From contig JAMKCH010007155.1 of assembly GCA_023653785.1 (NCBI GenBank), forward strand, positions 1-64,000: DNA of 64,000 nucleotides, written 5' to 3'. Made by a program: the position numbers and the translations under genes. The notes under the pieces are model-generated. The model made no database searches, was not told the DNA's origin, and saw only the letters and a list, made by a program, of their open reading frames with translations. This DNA is from Ophioderma brevispina. Lineage: Eukaryota; Echinodermata; Ophiuroidea; Amphilepidida; Ophiodermatidae. This document shows, one piece after another, positions 42,908 through 56,400 of the stretch; position 1 is the stretch's first letter, and each line of letters opens with the position of its first letter.

Positions 42908-44609
42908 GTGAGTTTCTTGACTTCAGTATATTTCAATATTACGAACCAATAATAATAATAATATATCCAGGGAAACTGTGAATATTGAAATGTGAATGAT
43001 ACTATAGGGGCTTACTACAGAAGGCACCAGGTCCGCCAAAAAAAAAATCCCATTTTGTTCTAGAAATATGTTTTTCAGTAAAAAAAATTGAGGATTTGAA
43101 ATTCTCGAGAAATATGTTCATCACCAATAGGTGTATGTCTTGTTATTCATAGATTTTCAGACTGTAAAATTTCTGGCAATAACAGCACACTTAAGAGCGC
43201 CACCAATTTCCAGAAAAAATGACATTTTGCACACTTGCATTGGTAATTGACTAGTAAACAACGCCTGTGAATGGTAAAGCTCGTACTTGTCTATGTATGG
43301 CCGCTTTAAAAAAATAGTTAGATTCCCGTCCTACTGGTCTTCGAAATGTGACGAGGGAGGGAGGCTTTTTTTTTAGTCGCGATGGTAGCCAACTGCTTTA
43401 ATGACATATTACTAAAGGTCTGAAACTTGCAGTGCGTCTCAAATTAAGCAGTGGGATATCATTCATACATTTATCAATACTGTAAACATGTTCAACTGTT
43501 GAAATTTTACAGTCTAGTAACAATAAATCCATGTACATGATGTATTGTACATGTTGTGTCATCGTTTCGATGATGATGGTTCGGTGCCATTTCATCACCC
43601 TGCACCTCTCACCTCAGGCTCAACAATCCTCCCCCAATATTTGTTGATCTATAATTTTAAACCTTTACTATTTTTAAGTGATCTCAAATTTTACACATGA
43701 ATATTATTTTACTACAATGCACACGCATTTTGTAGGCCTATACTAAAAGCTACTAAAAACCCAACTGCGCCACCTGTATGGTATGAGTAAGCTAAAATAC
43801 GAATAACAGCTGTCGAATTCTGCAGCCGATAATACCACAGCACAGCCACTAGTGTCATGACCATGATGACTGTACTTATTCTGCCACGACCGCTGCCACC
43901 ACATCCTTACACATGCAGTTTATTCCGTTTAGCCGGCTGCCGAATTCATAGGGTCAGTGGCACAATACAAAATTCTTTCCCACAAAAATGATGGTTAGAA
44001 CAAGTTTGGGGTTCACATGATTTGGCAATCCACAATTCTCCAGTCGTAGTCCCATCGTAGACTCCGAAAAAAGCTGCCAAGATTTCTGGCGATAGCGCAA
44101 AACTTGCACGAACACTAGACTTTGTGAATGGTCTGAAACCGAGACTATGTCATGTACTCTCGTATCCTGGGTGCTCATATCCTTGATCAAAGTAGCACCG
44201 GAACCAGGGCTGCAGGCTCACTGTTCATGCTGTTTGGAACTACGCATGTAAAAACTGTGCTAGGTACGTTCAGATGGCACTGGACATGATTTTCAGTATG
44301 GGTTTCTCATTTTTTCCAAGTTTTTGTTACACTATTTAAAAAAAATGATGCGGCGGTAAAAAGTGGTGAGGGAGGAGGACGGGAATCGAATAATTTTTTT
44401 AAAGGGCCTATCGGAAAAGAAGGAATTTTGTAGTTAGGATAATTAATATGGGGTCGCGGTGCTGAAAATATCATTCCAATATGAAATAGCCAGAAAGTAG
44501 CATCATGTACTTGTCTACGCTCATTCATTAGTTGTTCAATTGGTTCAGACAAGTCAAATTAGAGGTCACATTCATGAGGTGGCACTATTTTACAATGGGC
44601 AGATAGAAA
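42908..44609. other. Intron 5, first part
   Basis: No gene. There is a remote likeness between 43300-43380 and 44340-44420 (CCCGTCCTAC and GGACGGGAATC, poly-T and poly-A patches), perhaps a decayed inverted pair, too weak to call. Confidence 0.3.
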
Positions 44610-44808
44610 TTTGGCATTTCCAGCTCTGTCAATACTTTTTACAATTGGGATCCCGATTTTAATTAAAAATCACTTCTATGACAAATATGCACTTTTGAGT
44701 ATTACTATTCCCAGGTATAGATTACTAGATAATTAAGAATACAGCTGTGAAAAAATCTCATTTTTTTTAAATTGGAGACGCTCTTCAAAAGTGCCGTTAT
44801 TGCTTTAT
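44610..44808 (-). repeat. Reversed fragment of MITE family T4
   Basis: Reading the minus strand gives AAAGCAATAACGGCAC, TTTTGAAGAGCGTC, AATCGGGATCCCAATTG and CAGAGCTGGAAATG, in the order of the left half of 40471-41045. It is in inverted orientation to that copy, with exons 4 and 5 between them. Confidence 0.7.
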
Positions 44809-44921
44809 AATTCCTTTAGTGTTTCCATTAGTTTGCATTTTTAAGATGTTTATGTGTCAATATTCCAACCAATATTCACCACAGAACTATTAATTTGTCT
44901 ACAAAAAGTCACTTTTAAATT

Positions 44922-45423
44922 TTAACCCTCGTCTATCTGAGCCATTTTTTGTAACAAAACTCCGGGGGGGGGGGGGGGGGTGGTTACCACCCCCTGTGAT
45001 TTTCGTTACTGAACACCCAATTCCAGTAAATTTGGTACCAAAGGATAGCTTTAGAGTTTCTTCTTTCCATTGGTACCAAAATAAGTACTAACATCCCCAT
45101 TACGACGTCACCATGACGTCATATGTTGAGGAGGAAAGTACGAAAAATACTGAATATAGGGTGCAAAATTGATATTTCGCAATTTTAGCCACTCAAACAC
45201 CTTATTATAGCTCTCAAATGCTGCCATTATATAAAAACTAATCATTTCCCATCAAGTAGAGTCAAAAACCGCATGAAAATCTTATTTTCTTACCTATACC
45301 CCGGTGGATGTTTGTTTTTGGATTAAAAGGAGCGGAACATGTCAATTGACAATTACATTAAATGATTTGGCACCAAAAAAGGGGGTTTTAGCAAACCACC
45401 ACCCTTCGGTAGACGAGGGTTAA
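44922..45423. mobile_element. TTAA-flanked MITE (T6), CCCTCGTCTA ends
   Basis: TTAA at both edges (44922-44925, 45420-45423) and inverted ends TTAACCCTCGTCTATC and TTAACCCTCGTCTACC. 502 bp. An 18-19-base G run near 44965 is probably unstable or mis-sequenced. Confidence 0.85.
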
Positions 45424-45835
45424 TACTTTTTGAAATACCAAAACTAAGCGTATGCTTAGTGTAAGACATGGGTGAAAGAAATCAATCAAGCCTATATGGA
45501 ATAAAACCAAGAAAACCCATTCAACTCTGTACATGTCTAAATTGATATTATTTCGTGCAGAAATTACAAGGAGTAACTCAAAATTGTGGAAGTTTCTTAA
45601 AGTGTCCTTGAAACAGCGTATAATTGTCCCTGTTCATGTTCCAAATAGGGGTAAAACCTACTCAAAATGTCCTTTAAATATAGGTCTACCCAAATAGGGA
45701 TCGTTTTGAATCTTCGGAACTGTCATGTAGTACGGCGTACTACCTTAGGGATTATAAAAATGGGGTTCGTTAGTATTCCTGATACAAAACCACTATTAGT
45801 AACGATATTACTCAAATGCTTCCTTCATACTACAG

Positions 45836-46156
45836 GGACGATAGGATGTGTCTCTGATATCACAGTCTCGAGAACGTCACCTACGGACATATCAGTTACA
45901 TGGCCAGAAAGTGAAGAATGTATGGCAGATACATACCAGGTGTCAGCCAAAGAATTTGATATCGAACAGTGCTCAGCATCTGAGAGTGAATCCATAAGTC
46001 TAGCATGGCAAGAGAATGAAGAGGTGAACACAGCTTCTATCGGCAATTTAGATGCTGATAAATGTTATCAAGTGACGGTTTCGCCAGAGACCGATAACCC
46101 TGTTGATGGTCAACCACTACCCGAAGGCGCAGGAGTTCCAATAGAATTTACTGAAG
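45836..46156 (+). CDS. Host gene exon 6: fibronectin type III domain 1
   Basis: Acceptor CATACTACAG, donor GAAG|GTAGTT, 321 nt, phase 1 at both ends. It reads CVSDITVSRTSPTDISVTW, PESEECMADTYQVSAKEF and LDADKCYQVTVSPETD. The B-strand Trp, the C-strand Tyr of YQV and the F-strand CYQVTV give an FN3 fold of about 95 residues. There are four cysteines, unusual for an intracellular FN3 but fitting an extracellular one. The open frame extends upstream to 45667 but that part is intron: it lacks domain character and the acceptor is good. Confidence 0.75.
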
Positions 46157-46430
46157 GTAGTTTTACCCACAATTTAGTGATTTCACACTCCCTAGAAGCA
46201 GATGCATCCATTTAACTGTGAGGAAGCAGACATGGTTTTTCGAACCACCTCTGCTGTCACACAGAAAGTTGTGGCGATTTCACGGAACCTGCCTCCAAAA
46301 AAACCCAAGCGTGCAGGAAATACAGAAGATTCACCTGCAGAAGTAACAGAAATGTTCAGGTGAACCAGGTGCATGTATTGTATTCTTCGCATGCTTAGAT
46401 GATCTGGAGGACAAACAAATCCGTTCAATA

Positions 46431-49400
46431 CAATTTAGTCCAGGCTACAGACCATGTGACCTTGTTATAAAATATATATAATGTTTTTCAACGGTTTCTA
46501 GACCGGTTTTTCCTGCTGAATCTGAATCCGATGGATGCCAGACGAAAAACCTTGAGCATTTTCAAAGAAACGCAAAAATTCAAAATGGCCACCAAAACAC
46601 TAAAAACTCATATGTTAATTACTCAAAGTTGTAATATTTTGCCCTGTCCAGTCAAAACACCCATTGTGACCAATTAAAGTAAGATTCATTAACCGCCTAA
46701 TTAATAGATTTAATATGGCCGCCAATCAAACAAGCAATCTTATATTTAGCTACTTTGTGACCGTAGAAAATGGTACTTGGTATCTATATCAATCTTAAGC
46801 ATCAAATATTATAAACCATTATGAATAGCTTCAACAATTTGATAATCAATCAAATCAAACCATTCAAATTGGCTCCAACTGGCCAAATGCATTACTACAT
46901 TATCCAAGAGCTGCAATGTTTGTGTATATCACTATAACTCATTTAGAGCCATTTAATTATCTAACATCATCAAAGTGATGGATGTCTGCAGATAGCAATC
47001 CTGATTAGGCGTTCAATATGGCGCGGTTTGCCGGTTCGCTGTCGTCGGGCGATTGACCGGTGGGCTCGGGCGTCGCATGTTGGAGGTTAACCATGCCAGG
47101 ACGGGGTCGCGCCCCTTTGGCTGCTTGGTGTTGGTTGCTCGGGACTTCCTGCGGGTCCGTCTTGATCCTCCCCCGGCCTGATGAAGGGCATGGACATTTG
47201 GCGCTGCGTGGTGAACAGCATCCATCGGCTGCGGCGTTAGATAGATGCTGCAATTGTCAATCAGTAAAGGTCGTAATTCATTCACGCTATCAGGTTAAGA
47301 TTATCATTTTGTGGTTTTAGTAGTTGGAATTCTCCTTCTAAACAACCCCATAAGGCTATCTTTAATGTCATTGTGTCTTAGTCATTAAAATATCCCAATA
47401 TGGATGCAATGGACGCCCAAAACCTAAAAAAAACAAAAAAAAACCAACCTGCAAAAAACACAGAAACAGATTATCTCTAGAGTATTGGTGATCGGATTTC
47501 GCCGCTTAGTAATGCCATTTTCAGCCATATTAGACACCCCTCTTGGATTGATCTTACATGCATCAGATTCCTCTGATATACCTTATGATGTGTCCACTGA
47601 TCTGATTGACTTAAAGGGATCTACACAAACATTGCAGTAGTAGGTTAGCCACAGCTATCAATTATAGCTATATTAGAGTATCGGAAGCCATCTTGGATCC
47701 TATAATGAACGAATTTATAAGCACATTTTTTTTTTTTTTTTTTTTTTTTCTACTTTTGACCGTAGAATGGTAACTTGGTATATATATCAATGCTTTAGCA
47801 ATCAATATATTAATAGAAACCATTAGGAATAACCTTCAACAATTTGATAATCAATCAAATCAATAAACCATTCCAGATGGCTCCAAAATGGCAAAATGCA
47901 TTACTACATATATCCAAGAGCTGCCATGTTTGTGTATATCACTATAACTCATTTAGAGCCATTTAATTATCATAACATAATCAAAGTGATTGATGTCTGC
48001 AAGATAGCATCCTAGATAGGCGTTCAATATGGCGCGGTTTGCCGGTCGCTGTCGTCGTGCGATTGACCAGGTGGTCTCGGGCGTCGCATGTTGGGAGTTG
48101 CCATGCCAGAACGGGGGTCGTCGCCCCTTTGGCTGCATTGGTGTGGTTGCTCGGGACTTCCGGCGGGGTCCGTCTGGCATCCCCGGCCTGATGACGGGCA
48201 GGGACATTTGGCGCTGCGTGGTGAACAGCATCTCGGCTGCGGCCGTTAGATAGATGGCTGCAAATGTCAATCAGTAAAGGTCAGTAATTCATTCACGCTA
48301 TAGGTTAAAGATATATATTTTGTGGTTTTTAGTTGGATTATCGCTTCTACAAACCCCCAATAAGGCTATCTTAAGTGTCATTGGGTCGTTATTCATAAAA
48401 TATCCCAATATGGATGCCAATGGACGCCCAAAACCTGCAAAAAACAAAGAAACATATATTGGAAACCCATCTTGGATGATAGCTGTATTGGAAACCCATC
48501 TTGGATGGCATCTTACATGCATCGATTCCTCTGATTACCTAATGATGTGTACACTGATCTGATTGACTTACAGGGATAGCCATATTGGAAACCCATCTTG
48601 GATGGCATCTTACATGCATCGATTCCTCTGATTACCTAATGATGTGTACACTGATCTGATTGACTTACAGGGATATACACAAACATTGTTTTTTTTTTTT
48701 TTTTTTTTAACAGCATCTCGGCTGCGGCCGTTAGATAGATGGCTGCAAATGTCAATCAGTAAAGGTCAGTAATTCATTCACGCTATAGGTTAAAGATATA
48801 TATTTTGTGGTTTTTAGTTGGATTATCGCTTCTAAAAACCCCAATAAGGCTATCTTAAGTGTCATTGTGTCGTTATTCATAAAATATCCCAATATGGATG
48901 CCAATGGACGCCCAAAACCTGCAAAAAACAAAGAAACATTATCTCTAGAGTATTGGTGATCGGATTTTTCGCCGCTTAGTAAATGCCATTTCCAGCCATA
49001 TTGGAAACCCATCTTGGATGGCATCTTACATGCATCGATTCCTCTGATTACCTAATGATGTGTACACTGATCTGATTGACTTACAGGGATATACACAAAC
49101 ATTGCAGTAGTAGGTTAGGCACAGCTATCAATTATAGCTATATTAGAGTATCGGAAGCCATCTTGGATCCTATAATGAACGAATTTATAAGCACATTTAA
49201 AAAAAATATTTCTTATGGTTTTAATTAATTTCTTGACTGCCAAAACACCCGGATAGATACCAAATTACCAACCTGCAGTCAAAAGTAGATCACGATTAGA
49301 CACTTATTGTATGTTGACGAGGCCATATGAATTCATTCATTGGTTACGTGGTTACAGAATCCTAATGTTAATTGGTCATAATGAAACTTAAGTTAGCCTT

Positions 49401-49634
49401 AAAATTATTTAAAAAATTAACAACTTTTGAGTGAACAAGAGATGAATATTTTGTGTTTTGGTGGCCATTTTGATTTTTTGCGTTTCTACAAAAATGCTCA
49501 AGGTTGCTCGTCTGGCATCCATCGGATTCAGAATCAGCACAAAAACTGGTCTAGAAACCGTTGAAAAACATGATATATCTAATAAAACAAGGTTAATATT
49601 AGTTATCAATGAATCTGTAGCCTGGACTAATTTG
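46431..49634. mobile_element. 3.2-kb TIR element with internal tandem duplications
   Basis: Ends CAATTTAGTCCAGGCTACAG and CTGTAGCCTGGACTAATTTG; then inverted blocks GTTTTTCAACGGTTTCTAGA, ATGGATGCCAGACG and AAAATGGCCACCAAAACAC. Arms are about 200 bp. Inside, a unit of about 1 kb (from about 46750) repeats from 47750 and, partly, from 48710, each with GGCGCGGTTTGCCGG and TTTGGCGCTGCGTGGTGAAC. Runs of 24 T (47726-47749) and 20 T (48689-48708) mark the junctions. No transposase frame was recognised. Confidence 0.75.
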
Positions 49635-52600
49635 CTTTCCGTGAAAGGACCCTATCAGAGCGGGAGCACGGAAAAACCTGGATCAAACGTCGTCGTTCAT
49701 GCCCCACTAACCTCTACTTCAAGATGGACACATTTGGTCATGGGTATTAACCCTCTATATCAATACAAGGGTAGTTTAGCTGGTCTCAAATATGATGTCA
49801 CTTATAGATGGGTGTTTTCTCAGTAAAGGTACATATCCAGCCTGCAGACAATGCACATTGTCTCTTTTATTTTAGATCAATTTTAAGCAAGATGTGACAC
49901 CAGTGTGAAACTGATAATAATTAGGACAGCCCTTACCCCTGCCAAAGATCACGAAAAATCCCATGGGAATTTTGCCATATAGACCTAAAAGGGTCATGAA
50001 TTGTGTGTTATAGCGCCTTATATGCATATTTCCGAGAAAGAGTGTAAAAGTAATTTTAAAAAAACATTTTCCCCACAATGAAAATTTAAATAGAATTTAC
50101 ACAGGATGTAGTCAGTGGTTACAAATAATCCAAATTAGTGGTCAAAACTTTGCCGCCTTATATTTATTGTTTATTCTGGTTTTATTTATAAAAACAGTGG
50201 GATGATTGTTGTTCTATTTTACCTTATACGGATGCATTGGCTGATCTTCAATTATATCCGAATCTTAAAATATCATTAGTTTAGTGGACTGCCACCTCTT
50301 TTCTTTTGTGAAGTAGGAAGCTGATGAGTCCAAGTGCAACATACCGGCTATTGATATAGGACAATGTGATATTCTGGTGATCCGGTTATTTGCCATGGCA
50401 ATTCGACGGACGAGGTCCACGTTAAAAGATCTTAATCCCTATCAACCTACAAGTCGGTGTACCTACCACGTAGAACGATAGCACAGGTGTCTCCCTCGGT
50501 AGGGAAGTGTCGTTAGGCCCTGTCGTAAAAATTTGAAGCAATGTAATGATTGCATTGACACTGATAATAGTCATATCAACATCCTATTGTGATCGTTCAA
50601 ATTCATCTGCAAAGATGGTCGCTAAAGTTATTTCAATACAAGGTGGATTAAGTTGCTCATTGTAGTTTATGTGGATTTTAGTTTACGTGTAAAACAATAA
50701 ACTAAAAAGCATGACAGGTCAAACAAGGCGCTCTGCGAGTAGAATTGACTTGAATCTGCTGAGGCAGATGATTTGGAGACAATCTGAGACATCAAGGTGC
50801 TTAATATACAGAGTGTGCCAAAAAAGGTAAATTCATAAATTAATGTTTTGAAGGTGAAAAGCCACACTTTTCAAGGAAACGTGATACAGTTTATGAGGTA
50901 GAACAGTTTTTAGCTATACATAAAACTTTTCCCCGATCAATTTGGACGCTTTTAAATGGAATTAGAGCAAATTTACGAAAGCATCGTCAAATGCAGTTGG
51001 GCCACTACACCTTCTGTGTAGAAGGTTTCTGATAATAGCACTGTGAAAGTGTTGAAACTATTGGGACGGTTGACAAACCTTTAGACAGTGGCCACTCTAC
51101 GAGCAAGGACATTTGTAATGGGAGTAACCCCTCTGCGGGCACAGATTGCAGCCCAGATAAACCGTGTGGTACGGTGAAAGAGCATTCCTTCTTGTGCTGG
51201 ATTTCATTGGAATGCCGTTCTTATGTTGTGGTGGTTTGCCAGAGTGTTTGATGTTTTAATCCTCTCAATGTTGACCCTTTTTAGTTTTTTTTCTATTTAA
51301 GTCACCTCAATGGCTCTCCGGTAATGTCACATTCCTGTATTGTATTTATTGTTTGGTAAGCGACTATAATTGCTGAGAAATGGTTTCTAAGGGGCTTTGG
51401 TGAATGAAAGTTGTTAACTTAATCATATGCTTTTCAGTGGTGAATTAGGCTGTTGATGGTTACCCAGGATGAGGAACAGCCATTTGAAAGCATGCTAAAT
51501 GTGTAATAACTTTAATCTGAAATACTGCAGCTTTTTACAATCAACACTACAAGCGGAATTGAAGCATACAAATGTTAATCTGTTCCCACTTCTTTGAAAG
51601 TTATGCAACAAATCCAATGCCTATTCAATGATTTTTCCCTAACAAGGATTTAAACATAGGTGAAAGTGGCCCGAACTAAAATTTACACCCCTTCACTTTA
51701 TTGAGTGTATCTCTGGAGCTAGCGACCCAAATGGGATGGGTGAACGGAACTCTATAGAGGAATTATTAGGTTTCCTACGGTACATCGTTTTGCGAAGATT
51801 GGCACGGGGAAATATTTTAAATTTTTTTCAGAATGTGTCCTTGAAATTTTGGTAAAACCCATGTAGTGAATTCTGACCGTCGCAAAGGCGATTTTGTTTA
51901 TTTTTGCGGACGAGGATTATGCTCCATCCCTCTCTTGAACCATTACTTCATCATGACTAGAGCTACTGTTACTTAAGTCTTTTCTTGGCATATTTTTAAA
52001 CCACGATTCAGATAAACATTTACAAATGAGAACACCTTAAGATTTGTCTTATGATTTTTAAAACAATTTCATTTAAAATGCCCTGTTTTGAAAGGTGGGA
52101 AAATGTTCAACCCGTTTTGGATAATTCTCTTCAAAAATTATCAAAAAAAAAAAAAATATCTAATTATTTACAACCCTTTACATAATTTATTAATGTCACA
52201 ATTTCACTGTAATATATCAAGCTCCTGAAACCATCCACACTTGAATTGAATTAAGTGTTTCCTGTTGTATATCGGTATTTAAGGCACTATTTTCAAACTC
52301 CTGTTACGATCTAAAGTAGAAGTTCTTGGTAAAGAAGACGTGATTTACTTAAACGGAACATGCAAGTTGCCATACATCATGGTAGCGTTTTTGTCGATTT
52401 TTTGTCACTCTTCGAGATTACCACTTTTTTGCCACTGAACTGTACATAATTTTCCTCATTACCAGACTAATCGTAATAAGAGCATTTTCTTTTACTACGT
52501 AATGTGGAATCGTTTGGGAGTTCAACTCAATTTAACTTGGAGAAGGCAGCTGGCCAAGTGGTCAGGTTTCCGTGTATTCCGTCCGTTGCGACAACCGTAT

Positions 52601-52663
52601 CAAGGGGTACAGATTAGGCCTAAAAGCAACTCAATGCGTCGTCTCTAGATTTAGGGACAGACA
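49635..52663. other. Intron 6 stretch without recognised gene
   Basis: Open frames here are short. A stretch near 50890-51170 (WTLLNGIRANLRKHRQMQ, then TVATLRARTFVMGVTPLR) has some protein-like character with stops and might be a dead transposase, but I cannot name it. A 14-A run lies near 52145. No FN3-like exon was found. Confidence 0.3.
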
Positions 52664-53253
52664 CACTGCAAAAACTCCGGGGTTGCATATGCAACACCAG
52701 GTCGGTGTTAAGCTGGTCAGTGTTAAATTTATGGTGTTAAGTTTAGGAGTTAAACACTTGGGTTGCTGACAAATTTTGGGGTTTGATTATGGTGGTCCTG
52801 GCTTTTATGTAATGCTAGACAGTAAGCAGCTGATATAGAAAACAATAAAACAGCAACATTTTTCCTAACAGTTAGATGTTCAGCGATAAAACAGTTAACA
52901 CCAAATTGGTGTTAATTAACACCAAAGAGTGTGGTCTCCTGGGACACCAGGAGGGTGTTAAAATTTAACACCGGGGATGTCATTTAACACCAAGAGGGTG
53001 TTAATTATTCAACCAGTGTGTCAATTTAATACTATGAGGGTGTTGAAATACATATTAACACCGACATGTGGTGTAAGGATTAAACACCATAGAAAGTGTA
53101 TGTCAGATATTGTAACACCAAAATTAGTGTCAATAAAACACCAATTTGGTGTAAGTGTAACACCAATAGGTGTGGTCCTCTCCAAACACTTGCTTGGTGT
53201 TAAATCTTGAAGACCCCTCGTGTTAAAAGTCGAACACCGATGTTTTTGCAGTG
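52664..53253. mobile_element. TIR element filled with GGTGTTAA palindromic repeats
   Basis: Ends CACTGCAAAAACTCCGG and, reverse-complemented, CACTGCAAAAACATCGG. The interior has more than fifteen GGTGTTA / TAACACC words in both orientations, for example TTAACACCAAATTGGTGTTA and ATTTAACACCAAGAGGGTGT. A 150-bp non-repeat patch lies at about 52770-52890. No target duplication is obvious. Confidence 0.75.
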
Positions 53254-53449
53254 CCACGAGATTGTTATTCAAAAAAATGCTATCTTGCGGTATGGGACTA
53301 CTTTTCTGTTTTTTTACTGATAATAATTCCAAGAAGTTCTAAAAAAGTATTGTATTCTCTATATTGTTGTATATTATATTTGTTAACTGTTTTGTGTTTC
53401 GCTATGTGTTTCGCTATGTCCGACTCAAAAATCTACCTCCTACTTCCGA

Positions 53450-56400
53450 CATTTGCTTTGAAAGTCGTTCATCCTTTTGGAGAACTCTACAGATGATAAT
53501 GATATATCTAAAACAAATGACATCAATTGCCGTTACTATAACGCTGAAAACATTAACACACACAACCATCTTAATTTACATCTAAATTATCCTTATACCA
53601 TGCCAACGCACGCAGTTCAATAAAAATTCCAATAAATCGTTAATATCTGTCTTGTTTACAGCACCATTTTCCTATTTAGGATTCTCCGAAACATGGTTGA
53701 CAAGAGGACGATGACTCCCTGATCGAATGAGGACTTACTTATCTGAAAACATTGTATAGTATAGTTTAGTATAGTTTATTAGGAACTTCTCTGGTGTTAT
53801 GGTCACGATTTCAGATCATTTTCCCGTCTTACTCAACATAACTTTAGGCCTTACTCAACTAAACAACATTAATAAAAATCCCGGTAAGTTCAACTCAATA
53901 ACATAAAAGCCCTGAATATGAATGGCTCCCTGTGATGGACACAGGGGTTTAGTACAGAGGATCCAGATCAAGACTACAATCCAATTCATCTCAAATTCTC
54001 TCAACTCCTGAACGTCTACTGTCCAATTACAACTAAAACCATTTCAAAAAAACGTAATTACAAAAATAAACAGTGGGTCACTAAAGGTTTGATAAAATCA
54101 TACAAAACCAAAGATAAATTATATAAAAAGAATATTATAACTCCAAGCTGATGATAATAAACTAAAATATACCAAATACCGTAACCACTTCAAATCTTAT
54201 GCGTATTAGTAAAAATCTACATAACCAATAAAATTGAAAATAATAAATCTAATCCTAACGACATGTGGAAACGTTAAACAATTTATTGGGCCGTAATAAG
54301 AAAGCAAAACTTCTGATTTTGTAGTAAATAGCGAGGGTGAAAGGATCACGACAATGGAGCCATAAAACTGAAAACTTAACAAACTTTTTTGCAAATATAG
54401 GTATTATCTTGCCAACAAATCCCATAACATCAATGGATTTTAAAACTCCCTATGCAGCATACAAGAACACCAACACCCTGTTCCTATATCCACACTTACC
54501 TGTACCTTATAAAATTAACAGCGAAATTAAAAACAAAATATTAATAGCAAAAGCATCTGATGACATTAGCAATACATCGCTTAACTCATTATTCATCATT
54601 GTAGTGTTTTACACACATTTTAATATTTCTCTTACTTTGCGAATTGTTCCCAAAATTAAACGGCAAATGCTTACCAATATCAAAGCAGGCGACAAACACG
54701 ATATTTCTAACTATAGACCTCATTTCAATTCTTCCATCATTTCGAAACTTCTTGAAAAGGGTCGTCTATATTCGTATGTTATATGGCCTCCTTTTTCGAT
54801 TAAACTTAAAAATATTATTTTCCTCAATTTGAATTTGAGAAAAAGATTTCTCCGGGACACGCACTTACTATAAAAGAGAGAAAAAGGGGATTCCATAGGA
54901 GTTGTTTTTTGCTACGTGCACTAGTTTAGATTGCAAATTAGGGGAGTGGGGAATTCCCCAATAGTAATTGAGTAACTGAGTAAGCTTGGTTTATTGCTTT
55001 AAAGATCAAAACATTGCAAGATCTGGGAATTCCCCCACAAAAATTATATATAAAGTGATGTGATTCAGGTTATTGTTTATGCATGATGCTGTTGTAATGT
55101 CTATTTTTCGACTGGGATCTTTGTGAAGTCAGTATTATTTGTGTTTTTGAGCTCAGGTTCTCTATGTCAGCAGTTGCCAATCAGCTATGCAGGCTGGTCT
55201 ATAGCTAGTTTTAATCTACACTAATGGTAGACTAGCTTTCACACACAGGCAGGATTTATTATATATTTTAATCCATCTGAGCAGAGTGCTGTAATTATTC
55301 TACTGTCGTCTTTGAAGCCGAAAGTGCGGGGAATCAAAATAGGATTCCAAATTGTGGACAGATAGAAATCGTGGTGATTATCTGGAATTATACCGGATGT
55401 GAATATTGTCATCGAGGGACTTATGTAACCTGTCGTCTTGACTGCTGGACAAAAGTTTTTCAGGATGAGAAGATTCCAATGGAATATACCTGAGGATTTT
55501 ATTAATTGTGACCCTTCCCCCCCCCTCCCTTGCATGCGTCATTTTGGAGTCTTCGTGTGAGGACATATTCTAGTTGAATGAGCAAACATTCTTGTGGCGA
55601 TAATGGAACATTTTGTTTACAATAAGTATACAGGTAATCTTAAATATTGAGTGTGTAATTTTCATGTTAAGTTGTTTGGAATACCAAAGTCTTGAACCAA
55701 AATCAGTAAAGAATCATTACAACTGTTTATTAATATAAATTCAGATCTTTGTGAACAAGGGCCGTTAAGTGTTTGAAAGGTATTTATGACTTAGACGCCT
55801 ACGAGAAGGCTAAACAGTATACATAACTTTATAACAAAATACAGTATTCATACACTATCATCAATTTGGCTTTAGGCCTAAACGATCTATGCATATGGCC
55901 ATTAATGAAACTCATGCAAAATAGCTGAGAATATGGATAATAAACTCATACCATTGGTATATTTTTAGATCTTAGCAAGGCTTTCGGATATCATAAATCA
56001 TGACATCCTTCTGTACAAGTTAAAATAAGTATGGTATCCGGGGTCTTGCCTAACAACTGGATAAGGAAACTAACCTATCCAATAAAAACAGCGGGTTTGT
56101 TTAATAACCCTCGTCGGAAACAGCAACCATTACTTGTGGAGTTCTTCAAGGCTCTATCCTTGGGCCCCTTTTGTTCCTCATATACATTAATGACCTTCCA
56201 CTTTGTTCTGAAAACCCACACTTTATATTATTTGCAGAGAACATAAATATTTTTCACATCCCAATTCTAATAAACTTGAACAAATAGTAAATAAAGAACT
56301 TGATAATTGTTCAACTGGTTTAATTAACAAATTATCGCTGAATATAAAAAAGCCAACTATATGATTTTTAAAAATAAATTTTACTAAATAATAAGCCAGA

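Noticed and set aside
45667..45835. N-terminal extension of the FN3 open frame at 45667-46215
   Set aside because: It lies before a good acceptor (CATACTACAG), has no domain character, and the exon from 45836 is exactly 107 codons.
52977..53332. Open frames of 77 and 103 codons on both strands
   Set aside because: They are translations of the GGTGTTAA palindromic repeats, rich in CVSITL-like repeats, not genes.
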